Assembly (NCBI GenBank): GCA_045837725.1
Contig: JBEWZL010000145.1
Coordinates: 1-64,000, forward strand
Source: Vermamoeba vermiformis
Lineage: Eukaryota > Tubulinea > Echinamoebida
Direction: 5' to 3'
Length of the DNA: 64,000 nucleotides
Shown: piece by piece, positions 1 to 11,890 of the stretch
Layout of the letters: each line of letters begins with the position of its first letter
Numbering within the stretch: position 1 is the stretch's first letter
Program-made: the position numbers and the translations under genes
The notes under the pieces: model-generated
Told to the model about the DNA's origin: nothing
Databases searched by the model: none
Seen by the model: the letters and a program-made list of their open reading frames with translations, nothing else

Positions 1-167
1 CAATACATTCACAACTTGTCGTCAATGATTCAAAAAACAATACCACGAGTATTTCCAAATTAGGAAATATTTTGATTCTTTACGACAACAGAAAAAGAAG
101 AGTTGAACCGGGTTTATTTAATTCATTCCAAACGAACGTAACACCACTACTCGCCACATTGTCGTAT

Positions 168-2701
168 ATGATGGACAATAAGGCTAGCGTAGTATCTTTA
201 CTCGTTATTTCTTTTCTCTTGCTGTCTAGTGCTGGATTTGGCGTGGATGCGAAACGCTTCGACCGTCACTACCGTTTAAACGACCGAACCGGAAGTAAGA
301 TATTTCCCTGATATTTAAAATGCTCTTAGAATAACTCCCGTGGAGTCGTTCAAGAGGTTCCTCAAGGTTATTTAGAGATCTCCTCGGTATTGGAGTCAAG
401 GTACGCTATTGTCCAAATTAATCATGAATTTTGAAGCTTATTTTCATAAACGATCAGATTTGCAACGACAACTCTTGGAATGAGCATCAAAAACATCGCT
501 ACGACCGATCAGGAACTTCCATTCGTAGTCGAGGTCCCATTGAGCGCGTTCATTACCTATTTCTCGCTTGAAGTCAACGGCAGATTGTTCGTTGGTACTG
601 TCGTCGAGAAATCCGAAGCCGAGCAGATCTACGAAGACGCCAAAAACCAAAACAAGACCGCTGGCATGGTAGAAGGTGCCTCTGGTAGTCCGTTGACCCA
701 AACGTTTGCCGTCAGCGCTAATGTTGGTGCGGGACTGACCGCCAAATTTACCTTGATCTACAAAATGCTGCTCACTAGGTAAAAACAGTCTAAATATACT
801 TGCTTCATTATTAACATATTATTTAGAAAACTTGGCAAATACGAGTACTTGTTGTACGTCCCTACCAATATCAGTTCGCTCTCGATCGACGCTACAGTGT
901 TCGAACCATCAGGACTTTATTCATTGCAATCTCCGTCGCATAATAACGACATTACTATCGTCTCAAATAGCACGTGGGGTCAAGCAACTTACGGCCTTGG
1001 CAAGTAAGTGAATTTATATTTGTTCATCCAAACGACCAGATCTGACTTATGTCTTCAGCCCTGCCAATCCGTTGAGTGGCCCAGTAGTCCTTAGATATGA
1101 AATAGGTGCCATGTCTGATGCGGGTATGTAATTCTGGATATACAGGTTAATATGTAACTAATGACCGTGCCAGGCAACCTGTTGGTGAACAACAACTACT
1201 TTGTTCATTTCTTTTCGCCCTCAAATCTGCCGACAATCCCCAAATCAGTTATTCTTATCATCGACACGTCAGGTATATTATAAGATAACCTACATGTTCG
1301 TAAGCTTATGATAACAATCTTTAAAATCGAAGGTTCTATGAGTGGCAGCAAAATAGAGCAGGCCCGAAACGCCGCTTCAACATTCGTCTCGTGGCTCAGC
1401 AGTGAAGATAAATTCAATGTCATTTCATTCTCTGTAAGCAAAATGCATGATTACTTAAAAGTTATACGGTGAAGTCTAATGTTTGATGTAGAGCGCCGTT
1501 AGTTTGTGGCGGTCAACTCCGGTCTCAGCCTCGGATTACAACAAAGACCAAGGAAAACAATTCATTTCAAATCTTCGGGCTGATGGCAGCACCAACATCA
1601 ATCAGGCTTTGTTGCAAGCGTTGAGTAGCATCAACACCGGCTACTCGAGCTCATATCTACCCATCATCGTTTTCCTTACTGACGGTAAGATAGCTTCCAT
1701 CAATTAGTAGGACATATCGCTAAACTGTCTCGCGTACTAGGTGAGGCTACGGAAGGAGAAACAAATTCGGACAACATCAGATCCAATGTGCGCAATGTTA
1801 ATGTCAACGGAGTATCGATCTTCTGCTTAGGATTTGGTTACTCTTTAGATTATGAATTGTTGCGATCAATCGCTGCTGAGAATAACGGGTAAGGTTTGAC
1901 ACTTTGACACTTTCGAAAGTATTTCCACCTTGACACGTGTCAACAAACTAACATTTCTTTGCAGTTTCGATCGCCGTATTATCGACGATTCATCAGCTCA
2001 ATCGCAATTAGAATCGTTCTTCGCTGAAATCAATAAGCCAATCATGAGCTCTGTGGTTATCGAGTACAATCCTGATCAAAGGTACGAGCGACTTCAACCT
2101 CAATTCATAGCTTTCTCTAATCTCCTCGACAGCACTAAGGACGTCACGCAGAATTCGTTTAAGTACTTGTTCGAAGGGTCTGAGATTATCGTCACCGGAA
2201 GAATTGCGAGTGCAGTCACTGCGGTCGATGTCCACGTGACAGGCAGCACGAAGAACGGACCTGTAGAGTACAACAAGAACGTTCCCGTGAGCAATACTAC
2301 GCAACTGAACACGGAGGTCATTTGGGCCTATTGGACTATTCAAGAATTGGTCGCACAATATGACATTCAAAATAGTCTTGGAAACCAAGTCGAAGCCAAC
2401 AGTTCGCGAGCCAGGTAAGATTTTTACACGAATAGTCTATGAGGTAACTATTAACGAGTCATATAGAGCCACGCAAATGGCGCTGGATTATCAATTTGTG
2501 ACGCCGTTCACGTCAATGATTGTCGTCGCCAATGATACGAACAACAACTCTCCGCCCATCACAACCAAGCCCATAGATCCGAACTACAATCCAGGCACAT
2601 TGACCCAGTATAGCAGTGGTGCTATTGGTCACTATCAGCCAATGAGGTTTAGTCGTTTCATCTCGGCTCTTGTTATTGCCGCCCTTTTGATTGCAACATA
2701 A
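168..2701 (+). pseudogene. VIT/VWA (ITIH-like) surface protein, arm A copy, probably damaged
   Basis: The encoded protein resembles inter-alpha-trypsin-inhibitor heavy chains: a signal peptide (from the Met pair at 168/171), a VIT domain (exon at 457-779), and a von Willebrand A domain with the MIDAS parts DTSGSMS and FLTDGEA. A C-terminal region ends in a hydrophobic tail with no basic residues after it, suggesting a GPI anchor. Eleven exons are expected by comparison with arm B. Here intron 1 would be only about 35 nt (295-329). It lacks the ACTAAC branch site present in arm B, and splicing it puts TAA in frame. The rest, from the VIT domain to the stop at 2699-2701, is open and colinear with arm B. 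It may be a pseudogene, or be translated from the Met at 480 without a signal peptide. The earlier in-frame TTG at 72 is not a credible start. Confidence 0.7.
1930..1943. repeat. 14-bp perfect palindrome in VWA intron
   Basis: TTGACACGTGTCAA reads the same on both strands. It sits in the intron after the exon ending in the residues ENNG, 11 bases beyond a doubled TTTGACAC motif (1895-1919). The same palindrome is kept in arm B at 37376-37389. Function unknown. Confidence 0.75.
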
Positions 2702-2980
2702 ACCGTCTATGGCGGAGTAATGAGCTTTTGTACGAAACACAACTAAAGATCTTTAACTTGCGCGATCGGGCATTTTCGGTTGGTTGTTGTGCGCTGGCTG
2801 AAGCCTTTTGACGGCTGCGGACAAAAAATCTTTTTCTTTCTTTTTTCCAATTTTTGTTATCTCAGTTTGCCAAGCGACACATTAGTCCTAACTCTAACAT
2901 AGAGATCATTTAGTGTTAGCATTACGCATAACTTACCGAATTTTTTTGGAATTGATAAAGTATTTTTGAAAGTACAGACT

Positions 2981-4767
2981 ATGGAAAGCAGTCGCGTAAG
3001 TCAATCAATTTTTTAAAATTAATGCGATGTTAAATAATAATGTATTAGAATTTATTTGAAGAGTTTCCACCAGAAATCAACTTTTGGATCGAATCATTTT
3101 TTGACAGAGAATGCCGTTTAAGAGCACGATTAATTTGCAAGAAGTGGTTTTAGCTATATAATACCTCAAATTTTGATATTTATTTGCCTGATGGCTCTCA
3201 AATAGACGATATCGTTGACACGTTCAGCAGATGTCAACAACCATTCAGTTTGAAGTTTCATAAAGCAGATAAACTCTCGCAGAAGGTCATGGGTACCCGC
3301 GATGTATTTAATAAGCTGACGAACCTCACTGGCCTTGAATTTTCAATGTTGAACAAGAAACGATTGGAATCATTGTTGGTTTTAAACTTTTCGCCGGATC
3401 TCCAACGCGTTGAAGGACCTTTATCGATCAAATTCTCCCACTCATTAGTAGCAACATCGTTAACTCGCTTGGACGTTAGTTCAATGCTCGCCGACAAAGC
3501 AAAGGATTGGCCCAAATTGCCAAATTTGGAATTCTACGCTGGACGTGGCTTTGCTAAAATTCCAATATTTGAACAGACGCCCAAACTTACAACATTAATA
3601 ATACGACGTACTGACGTCGATTGGCTGGTGCAACAAAAATTGAACAAATTGAAGAATCTTAAAGTTTTGAAGATCTGCGAAAACTGCTCGCTAGTACACG
3701 ATATTTTTTTAAAATTGCCTAATTTGGAAGATGTCGAAGTAATGGCTCCTCAGTCGAGATCTGTTGAGTGTAACAGTACAAGACTGACACGATTAAAGAC
3801 GAAGATTTTGTTTCAAGGATTCACCAAACATTCAACAACGCTCAAGTCATTGACAGTACAACCTGGAAAACTTGGTCGCACGAATGACAATGATTTGATC
3901 GGATTAAAAGAATTTCCGCATTTAGAAGAATTTTGTTTAAATGGGCAAGAAGAAGAGCAACAGAATATTGAAGTCACCATAAAAATTTTCCAATTCATGA
4001 ACCCAAAAACGCTCACAAAGTTGTCAGTAGACCTAAAATCGAAAGAAATTGAAATTTCATCGTTCACGAACCTCCGCGAGCTCAATTTAGCGCTACGTCA
4101 ATCAATCATTGAAATGGCGGTTTTATCAAATTTATCAAACTTGACCAAACTATCGATTGGAGGCATCAAAACACCTGAACTGGATTGGCTAAATAGACTA
4201 ACGAACCTACGAGCACTATACTTGGACTTCAAATCATTACATAACTCCAACGAAGTGCCACTGGATCTTGCGGAATTGACCAACTTGCGAACACTTGTCA
4301 TCACACCACGAACCAACAAAGTCATCCATTCGCTCACCAAACTGACGAAACTGGAGAGACTTGAGTTCCCAATAACAAATGAAGACATTTTTCACGACCA
4401 ATGGCTTGCATTGACTTCATTATCTTTCCGTCAAGCCACAGACAACGAAAAAGTTTCAAAGTTGACACGACTGCGAGAGTTAAATTGCATTGTGATTACA
4501 AATGACGAGATAGTACAGCTCACGAGTATGCAGAAACTGACGAGATTCATTTGCAGAAGCACCACAGCGAACTCGATGTTTTTGACACATTTGACATCTT
4601 TGCAGTCCGTTGCGTTCTCGAGCAATGTATCACCCGCTGACTGGGCCACGGTGCAGCCTTGGTCTTATTACAACGCTTACCCTGATGTCATCAGAAAACT
4701 TCCGAATTTTATCGAAGGACCAAAAGATCATGCTAACACGCTGCCCTTGTATGCATTATATGATTGA
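2981..4767 (+). pseudogene. F-box/LRR protein, arm A copy with premature stop
   Basis: Exon 1 (2981-2995) encodes MESSR and exon 2 starts at 3049 with an F-box-like segment (EFPPEINFWIESFF, then RLRARLICKKW). At 3151-3153 the frame reads TAG where arm B has CAG (Gln), cutting the protein after about 40 residues. Past the stop the frame stays open to 4767 and encodes some 20 leucine-rich repeats (LTRLKTKIL, LTNLRALYLDF and similar). F-box/LRR proteins are usually substrate-recognition subunits of SCF ubiquitin ligases. TAG serves as a genuine stop elsewhere in the window (the kelch and carboxypeptidase genes), so codon reassignment is unlikely. A shorter LRR-only product from a downstream Met is possible. 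The 3' end faces the esterase gene 38 bp away. Confidence 0.75.
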
Positions 4768-4805
4768 TTTAATCTCATATAGTAAACAAGTAAATACAAA
4801 AACGT

Positions 4806-6703
4806 TTACAATCCCATTGGATAGGTCTCGGGCTCGTTAACATTAACGACGCTACGTGCGTCGAGTGGCTCAAGAGCTGAAGTTTCATCGATGTGAATGA
4901 CGCAGTCAAACTGTTGCGATATTTTGCAATTGAAATAATGGCTGTATCTCTCTGTATCGGGCTTATAAATCACCCCAATAGCTCGTTCTAGTTTGTTTTT
5001 GCCTAGCTCATTAACTGCAAAAGAGCGAATCAGTGACACTTCGAAATGACACTTTGACACTTTGACACTTACCAAGTTCTTTGTCGATTTTAATGTTTCC
5101 TGAGGGATTGGTTCTGAACAAAAGCATAAACTCTTTTTTGCCGACGCTGTGGAATAGTTCTTCGTAACTTCCAGGCATTCCTTTGTTCACTTGCATTGTG
5201 CGCACATCGCCGTCCCATTCGTCCGCAGCCGAGACCGTGCCTATTTGAAATCTCAGTTAATACTAGTCTCTATATTCAGTAGATATCATTAATATGATCG
5301 TACCTGTGTACGTCGTAAAACCAATGTTGAATGTATTTTCTTTGCCCCATTTTTCACGCACCAGTTGGCCAATATTAATTTCTTTGTCTATAGCACCAAT
5401 AAAGTTAGAACCCATCGGTTATTATTGTAGCCAACACCTATTATAAATTTTATAATACTTACTCTTTGCAGCGTCCGTGGCGCTTGCATCGCCCAAGTGC
5501 GAGTTGTGTGCCCACACGACTGCTTTGGCGACAGATCCGCCAACTTCTTGTTTGCTCGTTTCAATGAAATCCATAATCTCTTTTAGTGTCTCGACCATAT
5601 GTGAGTCTCGCATGTTCCAAGTGTCTGAAGAAAGAAATGCAAGGTTAGATCTGATCGCGCAACCACATCTACAAGTTTCAGACTTACTTCCTGAAAACAT
5701 GCACCTATAATATTCCTCTGCGTTCTTAACGACCTTTGCATTAATTTCGGCTGCAAATAAATCTTCTCCTTCGCGCAGAGATTCTTGTTGCGTGGCTGAT
5801 TTTTTGTTCATTTCTGAGAGTTCTCTTGTTACTTCGATTTCCCGATCTTTATCGAATCCAAAATTAGTGGCGTAGCCGTACGCTTGCGCGTCTGATTTAT
5901 ATCGATCGAAAAATGCATAGCGTTCCCTGGCCCGAGAATAAGCAACCGGATCCTTGTCTTTCAAATATCGAAGGACCTTAAAACGAAGAATTAGCCATAT
6001 AGTGATATTATAATAATTTTTTTAAATAACAAGAAGCAAATTCAGAAAAGAACGCGTGGAGTGACACTTGGATGTACTCCGAGAAAATTGAAAATTTTTA
6101 GACTTACCGCCTGCGCTGATTCGTAAAATGAATATAAATCGAGCCCGTAGAACCCGACTTTCATAGTTTGATCCGTTTGTTTATCGTTCCATTCCTTCAG
6201 CCACTTAATAAAATCAAGCATGACTTTGTTCCGCCACATCCAGCGTGGAAACCTATCAGCATTAAAACCTAGTTATACAGCTGTTTATATTACCTTTCAA
6301 AGCGACTGAACGCTTGGTCGAGAGTTGGCGCTCCCTTGCCTCGGACAAATCTGGTAAAAGTCAGATTCAATTTCATGAGTTAATGATTAAACATTACTAA
6401 TAGGGACTTACTTGTTTATTTCAAATGCATCGGGCCAATCAGCCTCTGCTGCGATAAAGGTCACACCTTTTTCGATAATTAATTTTTTGGTGATCTCGCA
6501 TCTTTCTCGATAAAACTCGTGTGTTCCGTGCGATGCCTCTCCTACAGTAATTGATATAAGAATATGGCATCTTAAATTATTATTATCCTACCTATTAACA
6601 CGACCTTGGCAGTGCCTATAGCTCTTAAGATGCTCGTGTAATCTTTGGCAGGAAGTGCGGATCTGCTGATCAAATCTACCAAATTTTGACTCTTTGAAGT
6701 CAT
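4806..6703 (-). CDS. Erythromycin-esterase family hydrolase
   Basis: Intron-containing gene of the erythromycin esterase/succinoglycan-biosynthesis family, predicted to be a cytosolic hydrolase with no signal peptide. Diagnostic motifs in order: GEASHGTHEFYRERCEITK near residue 40, EADWPDAFEINK near 75, a central helical segment, WNMRDSHMVETLKE, and VVWAHNSHLGDA, which carries the second catalytic-type His. In bacteria relatives open the macrolide lactone, but most family members have unknown substrates, and macrolide resistance should not be assumed here. Start chosen at the Met before TSKSQNL because the reading frame and splice sites run on from it. The stop lies 38 bp from the convergent LRR gene. 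One intron (around 5040-5070) begins with a triple TGTCAAAG-type tandem right after its donor. Confidence 0.88.
5040..5070. repeat. Tandem TGACACTT motif in esterase intron
   Basis: Three consecutive TGACACTT-type octamers adjoin the donor of an esterase-gene intron, flanked by TTCGAA. Similar doublets occur in VWA introns (1895-1919, 37401-37424), in a TPS intron (57311-57334) and downstream of the EGF gene (11691-11720). Confidence 0.7.
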
Positions 6704-7278
6704 GTGCGATAATACGTGCTTAGCTGAATTAATCAGTTTGAATGATTGTAGTTGATTATTACTTTGCTATTATATAAAAAATAGAAAAGTTTTTCAAGTT
6801 CAGATGTGGTGCAGATGTGGTTATTGTTAATTAAAAAAACCCGCTTTTTGGTGAAAGACATGCATATCGATTTAAAGGAGGATAACTCGCTAAAAATATC
6901 GAAATAAAAGAAAGCTTGATGAAAATTCAATGATTTTCTCGGCTTATTGCTTGAATCAATTTCGAACAAAAAATTTCGATACGATTTTGTTAACGCAAAT
7001 GTATGGCTTTTACCATTAGTATGATTTGTCTAAATTTTTTTTCTGCGGATCCGATCTGTTACAAATTTATAACCAAAAAAGTATATTTGTTATTAAAAAT
7101 TAATTGCAACGCTTACATTCGCTTTCAAGCTATTTTCAACGCGAAATCTGGTCTGCATCTGCTTTTTCGTTCGATTCTACGATCTACAGTACATCAATTA
7201 AAAAAGCAATGTTTATTGCATTAAAAAGAAATTATTATAAGATTGTTATTATTTAAAAATTAAGATCGGAGTTTTTTC
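6704..7278. other. Non-coding gap upstream of esterase gene
   Basis: AT-rich, with no frame that looks coding and no RNA gene I can recognise. It lies between two minus-strand genes, so it should hold the esterase promoter and the RBM25 3' end. Confidence 0.6.
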
Positions 7279-9752
7279 TTACGCAGAGCAACGCAACATT
7301 TCAAAGATGAGCATTCGCCACATCCGAACAACAAACGTTTCAGCCTCATCCAACAACTCCTTCAATTGATCTAATACTTCTAACGGCTTGCTATGTTCGG
7401 AAATCTTTTTGCAAATGTATTCGATCAGCGCATCCGTTTCGTCACCTTCACCAAAGTACTCTGTAATTTTCTTCGTGATCCAAGGTCTCATCTTTTGTTG
7501 GACAAGATTATGCTATAAAAACAACGTTAATACGCCATATACATCATCCTTTAATACTTAAAATCTCTAGTGTAATTAACGGATCAAGATCCAGTTAGCG
7601 CGTAACGGATTTGGATTTGGACTTACCTGATCTACAACAGCCCAATCAATAGTATAATTAAACAACTGTTCTTTGTCAGTAGGAATTCTTTCAATAACAC
7701 TCTTCAACTCCTCGCTCTTAGCTTTTTTATCAACTCCTGCAAAGTCCAACCCAACTCCAGGCCTGAAAAATAACAAAAATAAATACTGATGTCTAATTTA
7801 TACTATAATATTATAATACGATACGTACTTTTTCTTTTTAATAGCGTCATATTGTTCAGGTTCTTCAGCTTCTTGCCAGCCAATCGCAACTTTCGGTGCT
7901 GCTGCGCCACCAGTGGATGAAGTCAATTTCAGACCTAATTTCAACGGCGCTGCTCCTGCGCTATTATTTGACGGTGAAGTGATCGCAGGACTAGCTGCTG
8001 ATCGTTCTTCTCGTCGTTGTGCTTCGAGTTCTTCTTGTCGCAGTTCTTCTTCCCTTCGTCTGCGTTCTTCCTCTTGTCGTCTAATACAAGTAATAAGCAT
8101 TAATACTCATGTAATTAATTAAAATCTCGCGAAAAATGAAGCAGAAAAACATTTGTGGATCTGATCGGTGAAGCTTCATCCGTTTGGAAATTGATCTGAT
8201 TCCAGTATATGATTAGTAGTACGTACCTCTCTTCTTCAATTCGTCTCTGTTCAATTTCTTCGAGCTCAGCAACGCGTTCTCGTTCATCTTCTTCGAGTTC
8301 ACGTTGTCGTTCTCTTCGCTTTTCACGCGATCTGATCTTACGTCTGTGTTGTCTATTATGATAATACATTAGTAATGATATTAGTAGGTGTTGAGTTAAT
8401 GAATATTTACCTATCGTCTTCTTCGTCAATTTCAATGTTGCGCTGTCTCAGTTCAATTCTTTTACGCTCCATCATCAATCGTCGTTCTTTTTCCTTTTCA
8501 CGGTCCTTTTCGTGACCCTCCCATTCACGCTCTTTGTTTCTAAACTCACGTTCAGCACGTTCTTTTCGACGTTCTTCACGCTCCCGTTCTCTTTCTTCTC
8601 GTCGACGATTCTCCTCTTCCTCACGTGCCTTATTTCGTTCTCTATCGTTCCTATCATTGCGCGTTTGTTCTTCTTGCACGCGCTGCTTGACTTTTCGTTC
8701 GTCAATGCCGTATGCACGGTGATACTCTGTAACAATGTCTGTGATTTGTTTCTTCAGATCTAGTAACTCCGGATCAAACTCCAGCTCAGCAGCCGTGAAG
8801 CCTCCTTCTGCTACTATAGGTGCAGCACTAGGATTTTTATTTTTGTCCATAATTTCCTTCTTGACTGTGGTATATGAATCGAGATACTTTTGTGTTTTTT
8901 CATCGACTTTCAACTACAATTATACACGTTAATTTTGTTCGGATGATAACGATTTGAATAATATACCTGAAGATTTTTATCGCCTAAAAATAGATCGCTG
9001 AGTAATTTAACTGCTCTTAATGCACCTTGAGCGTTCTTGAAATCGGCAAAACCGAAAGTTTTTAATTGACCGGTCGCAGCATCAGGCAATCGTTTCCAAC
9101 TCACTACTTCTCCGCATTTCTATTCGAAGAAATTTATTAATAAGGATTAATTTTATATTTAAAAGATAATTACCTCGAGCAATTTCTTGATTGCGTCATC
9201 ACCAACTCCAGGAGTAATTCTGCCGACCCAAACGGTTGTAACTTTGTCTTCTAATGCTGGATTAACAGGCCTTGGTGGCGGTACTTTCGGAGCACCTCCT
9301 AATATATTATAAATTAGAATATAACTGCAAGTAAAGGCACGCAAGTTCGTGTTTCAGTGGATCTTGTAATTTCTATCAGTTTAACGTACCCATTGGCGGC
9401 ATCATCATAGGACCATTAGGAGGCATCATTCCCATTGGGGGCGGTGGATACATCATTGGTGGAGCACCTACAATAATTTAGTTATTTTTTAAAATTATTC
9501 GCAATGTTATTTTGCCTCTAAAATGCTGAATAATTGTCATAACAATAATCTATAAAATAAATAATTTTTTTATTGATATTTAATTAATTTTGGGCAGTAA
9601 ATTATCGAGTTCGCATCTGAGGATCTCGTAAGGCCATTAAAAATCAATTTAAGAAAATATTAACACTTACCGTATGGCGGTGCACCATACATATTTGGTG
9701 GCATTCCTCCCATTGGTGGTGCAGGCATCTGTTGACCGAATCGGGGATCCAT
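7279..9752 (-). CDS. RBM25-like splicing factor (RRM, RE/RD-rich, PWI)
   Basis: Matches the RBM25/Snu71 plan. A Pro/Met/Gly-rich N-terminus (MDPRFGQQMPAPPMGGMPP) is followed by an RRM (TTVWVGRITPGVGDDAIKKL, then FGFADFKNAQGALRAVKLL). Next comes a long charged stretch rich in ER, RE and EEE around residues 250-430, then a C-terminal PWI-type helical domain ending WRMLIFEMLRCSA. The family binds U1 snRNP and exonic enhancers and regulates alternative 5' splice-site choice in the nucleus. About ten exons; the charged region is split over several. The PWI tryptophan-containing motif reads MRPWITKKITEYFG. Start at 9752 is the first Met of the open N-terminal exon. It shares a 491-bp divergent upstream region with the EGF gene. 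Confidence 0.9.
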
Positions 9753-10243
9753 TTTGTATTATACAGGCTGAATGGTATTGACTCGAGTTAATATTATACA
9801 AGTGTTGTTATATACAAGCCAAAAAGATCAACAAAGTGAAATCGTGCTTGTTCGATTTTGGAAGAAGTTTCCGTTAGGTAGGGCAAGATTTCCTGTCACG
9901 TGCGACTGTCACTGGGCACCACCGGCAGATAAGGATGCTACTAAAAAGACAGCAGTTGCGATTTCATGAATGTTTCACAGCCGGCATACAGAGGTGAAAA
10001 GGCAATGTCTCCGTAGAAACGGCCCGAAAAACAGCGTGTCCACTTAAGGAACCGTTGTGGTTAAAAGTTTCGCCTACATCATACGAGAGGCTAGCAATGT
10101 ACTTCCTATCCGCTTTAAGGAACAGCTAATCTCGTTGACAGAAAAGCAGTCCCAAAAAAAGTTCACACGTAATCTTTTTAAAACTGAAACGTTCACCGGA
10201 CATCATTTGTATACTAACTCACGAAAACAAACACAACAAGTCG
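9753..10243. promoter_or_regulatory. Divergent upstream region, RBM25 and EGF genes
   Basis: No credible gene or RNA seen. The two flanking genes are transcribed away from each other, so this 491-bp stretch must hold both promoters and 5' UTRs. Confidence 0.5.
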
Positions 10244-11549
10244 ATGCCAACCTCTAGCCTGTTCATCGTCGCAGTAGTTCTCCTGTTTGGATCCGTCGCA
10301 CGCTCTGAATGCATCTCGGGGAATAACCCTGCGATCACGAAGCTATCTACACCTTTAACAACAACCACTACCGTCACGTTTGATGACATTGGATTAAGTG
10401 TCTATCAAGCCGATATGGCCTGGTTTAGCGGTGTTGGAGCGTTGAACGTTTCAAGCAAGTGGGGCCAGAAAATCTCCTTGTCCGGGGATCTCAACACCAA
10501 CTCCTGCGATTTGCGCAATGGCTATCAGGCTCGTAATTTTGGATTAGTTTGGAATGGCACAGCTTTCTGGTCAGGATCGACAACGGAGAAACCTGGATTT
10601 TTCGTTGCAGGATACCCAGGTGGATGGTGCACCTTGAGCTTCGATCCCCCAATCTACGCATTTGTAGCACGAGCTGTTCGAGATTCATCATTTGATTACA
10701 CAGCGTTTGTGGAGATTTACGACGTGGATTCAAATCTGATCGACTGTCGGAACCTTACAAACTTGAGCGGAACTAACGTCTTCAGCTATACTGGCTTTAT
10801 TTCCACCATTCCTATCGGAGACGTTAGATTTTACACCGTTGGCGCTCCTGGTCCCTATTTTTTCGCTGACAACATCCAATACTTGGCATGCGACAAAGGA
10901 TATGCTTGGAATGGCACTGAATGCGTTGGTAAGCATTAGAATCATAACCGTTTTATTCATAAATATAACCTACAAGATTTTTAAAGATTAAAAAAATCCG
11001 TTGACTTTCTAACGTTGCGTTCGCCAGACGCCGACGAATGTCTCCGTAATCCTTGCGCTGAAAATGAACTGTGCGAGAATACCGTGGGGTCTTATACGTG
11101 CGTTTGCAAGGACGGATACGAGAACAAAAATGGAACTTGTGTTGGTAAGTGGATAGAGATCTCGCCCTTCGGAGCCAGTCCGGAACCCTCGAAATCAGAG
11201 GCTAATTGTTTTCCAAGATATCGACGAGTGCACTACCCTCTCACCGTGCAGCCCAGTTGCATCTTGTTCCAACACTAACGGCTCGTTCACATGCACCTGC
11301 CAAGACGGCTACTCGGGTGATGGTGTCGGTCCGAATGGCTGTCAAATGACTCAATCTCCAACCAATGGCAACACCCCCGGATCGAATGGCAACACTCCCG
11401 AATCGAATGGCAGTCCTTCACCAAACACGCCTTCATCGAATGCCCCTTCTTCACGAAGTCCTACCTCCAGAATCACTTCGTCTGCGGCCACTTCATTCGC
11501 AACGCTATCAATCTTGATTTCATTTCTCGTTGCAATTATTGTCATGTAG
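10244..11549 (+). CDS. Secreted, GPI-type protein with two Ca-binding EGF domains
   Basis: Signal peptide (MPTSSLFIVAVVLLFGSVARS), then a roughly 200-residue N-terminal region with several Asn-glycosylation sequons that I do not recognise. Two calcium-binding EGF domains follow, each starting with a DxDEC motif (DADECLRNPC and DIDECTTLSPC) and each on its own exon. After them comes a Ser/Pro/Thr/Asn-rich stalk (NTPGSNGNTPESNGSPSP) and a hydrophobic tail (FATLSILISFLVAIIVM) typical of GPI-anchored proteins. Introns at 10930-11027 and 11143-11219 are both phase 1, as is usual between EGF exons. Likely a cell-surface adhesion or matrix protein. The tail and stalk plan resembles that of the kelch/EGF gene at 28.5 kb. 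Confidence 0.87.
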
Positions 11550-11890
11550 TCGGATTTTCTTATCGGAGAAGTTCCGGAACGGATCGCGACAGTAAACATG
11601 AGTTATGCATACTTGATAGGTTCCATATCCCAATGTATTAGTTAAACATGTATGTATCTAAATATATATGCCAGTAAGATTTTAAAACGCTGTCAAACTT
11701 TGACATCGAAAGGTTGACACGGGTATACAAGAAAAAATGAAAACGAACCTCCTTGTATTATTAAAACACAAAAAATGGGCACTGTATGTATTAAGCGATT
11801 GAGTGCTCTTATCACTAATAGTTTTTTATTCAAAAGAAAAGGATATTATTACAAAACGAGATAGACCAAAACTAATTGAAGAAAATCTCC
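11550..11890. other. Convergent 3' region between EGF and Ena/VASP genes
   Basis: Holds the 3' UTRs of two convergent genes. It carries a degenerate TTTGACA/TTGACAC motif cluster at 11691-11720. No gene seen. Confidence 0.55.

Larger units (their letters stand above)
1..4728 (+). repeat. Inverted duplication, arm A
   Basis: This whole stretch, exons, introns and intergenic DNA alike, reappears in reverse orientation at 34551-39378. Both arms hold a VIT/VWA gene followed by an F-box/LRR gene in the same relative order. The homology stops close to the 3' end of the LRR gene: the last residues differ (ending ALYD here, DADVLF in arm B). Its other edge lies at or beyond the left end of the window. 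By eye the arms differ at roughly one base in 15-20, with a shorter intron 1 and a shorter intergenic spacer in this arm. Confidence 0.95.

Noticed and set aside
72-167. Upstream extension of the VWA gene from base 72
   Set aside because: It begins with TTG, not ATG. The signal peptide begins cleanly at the Met pair at 168/171.
6733-6969. Minus-strand 78-codon frame in the gap upstream of the esterase gene
   Set aside because: Low-complexity AT-rich composition, no motif and no splice context.
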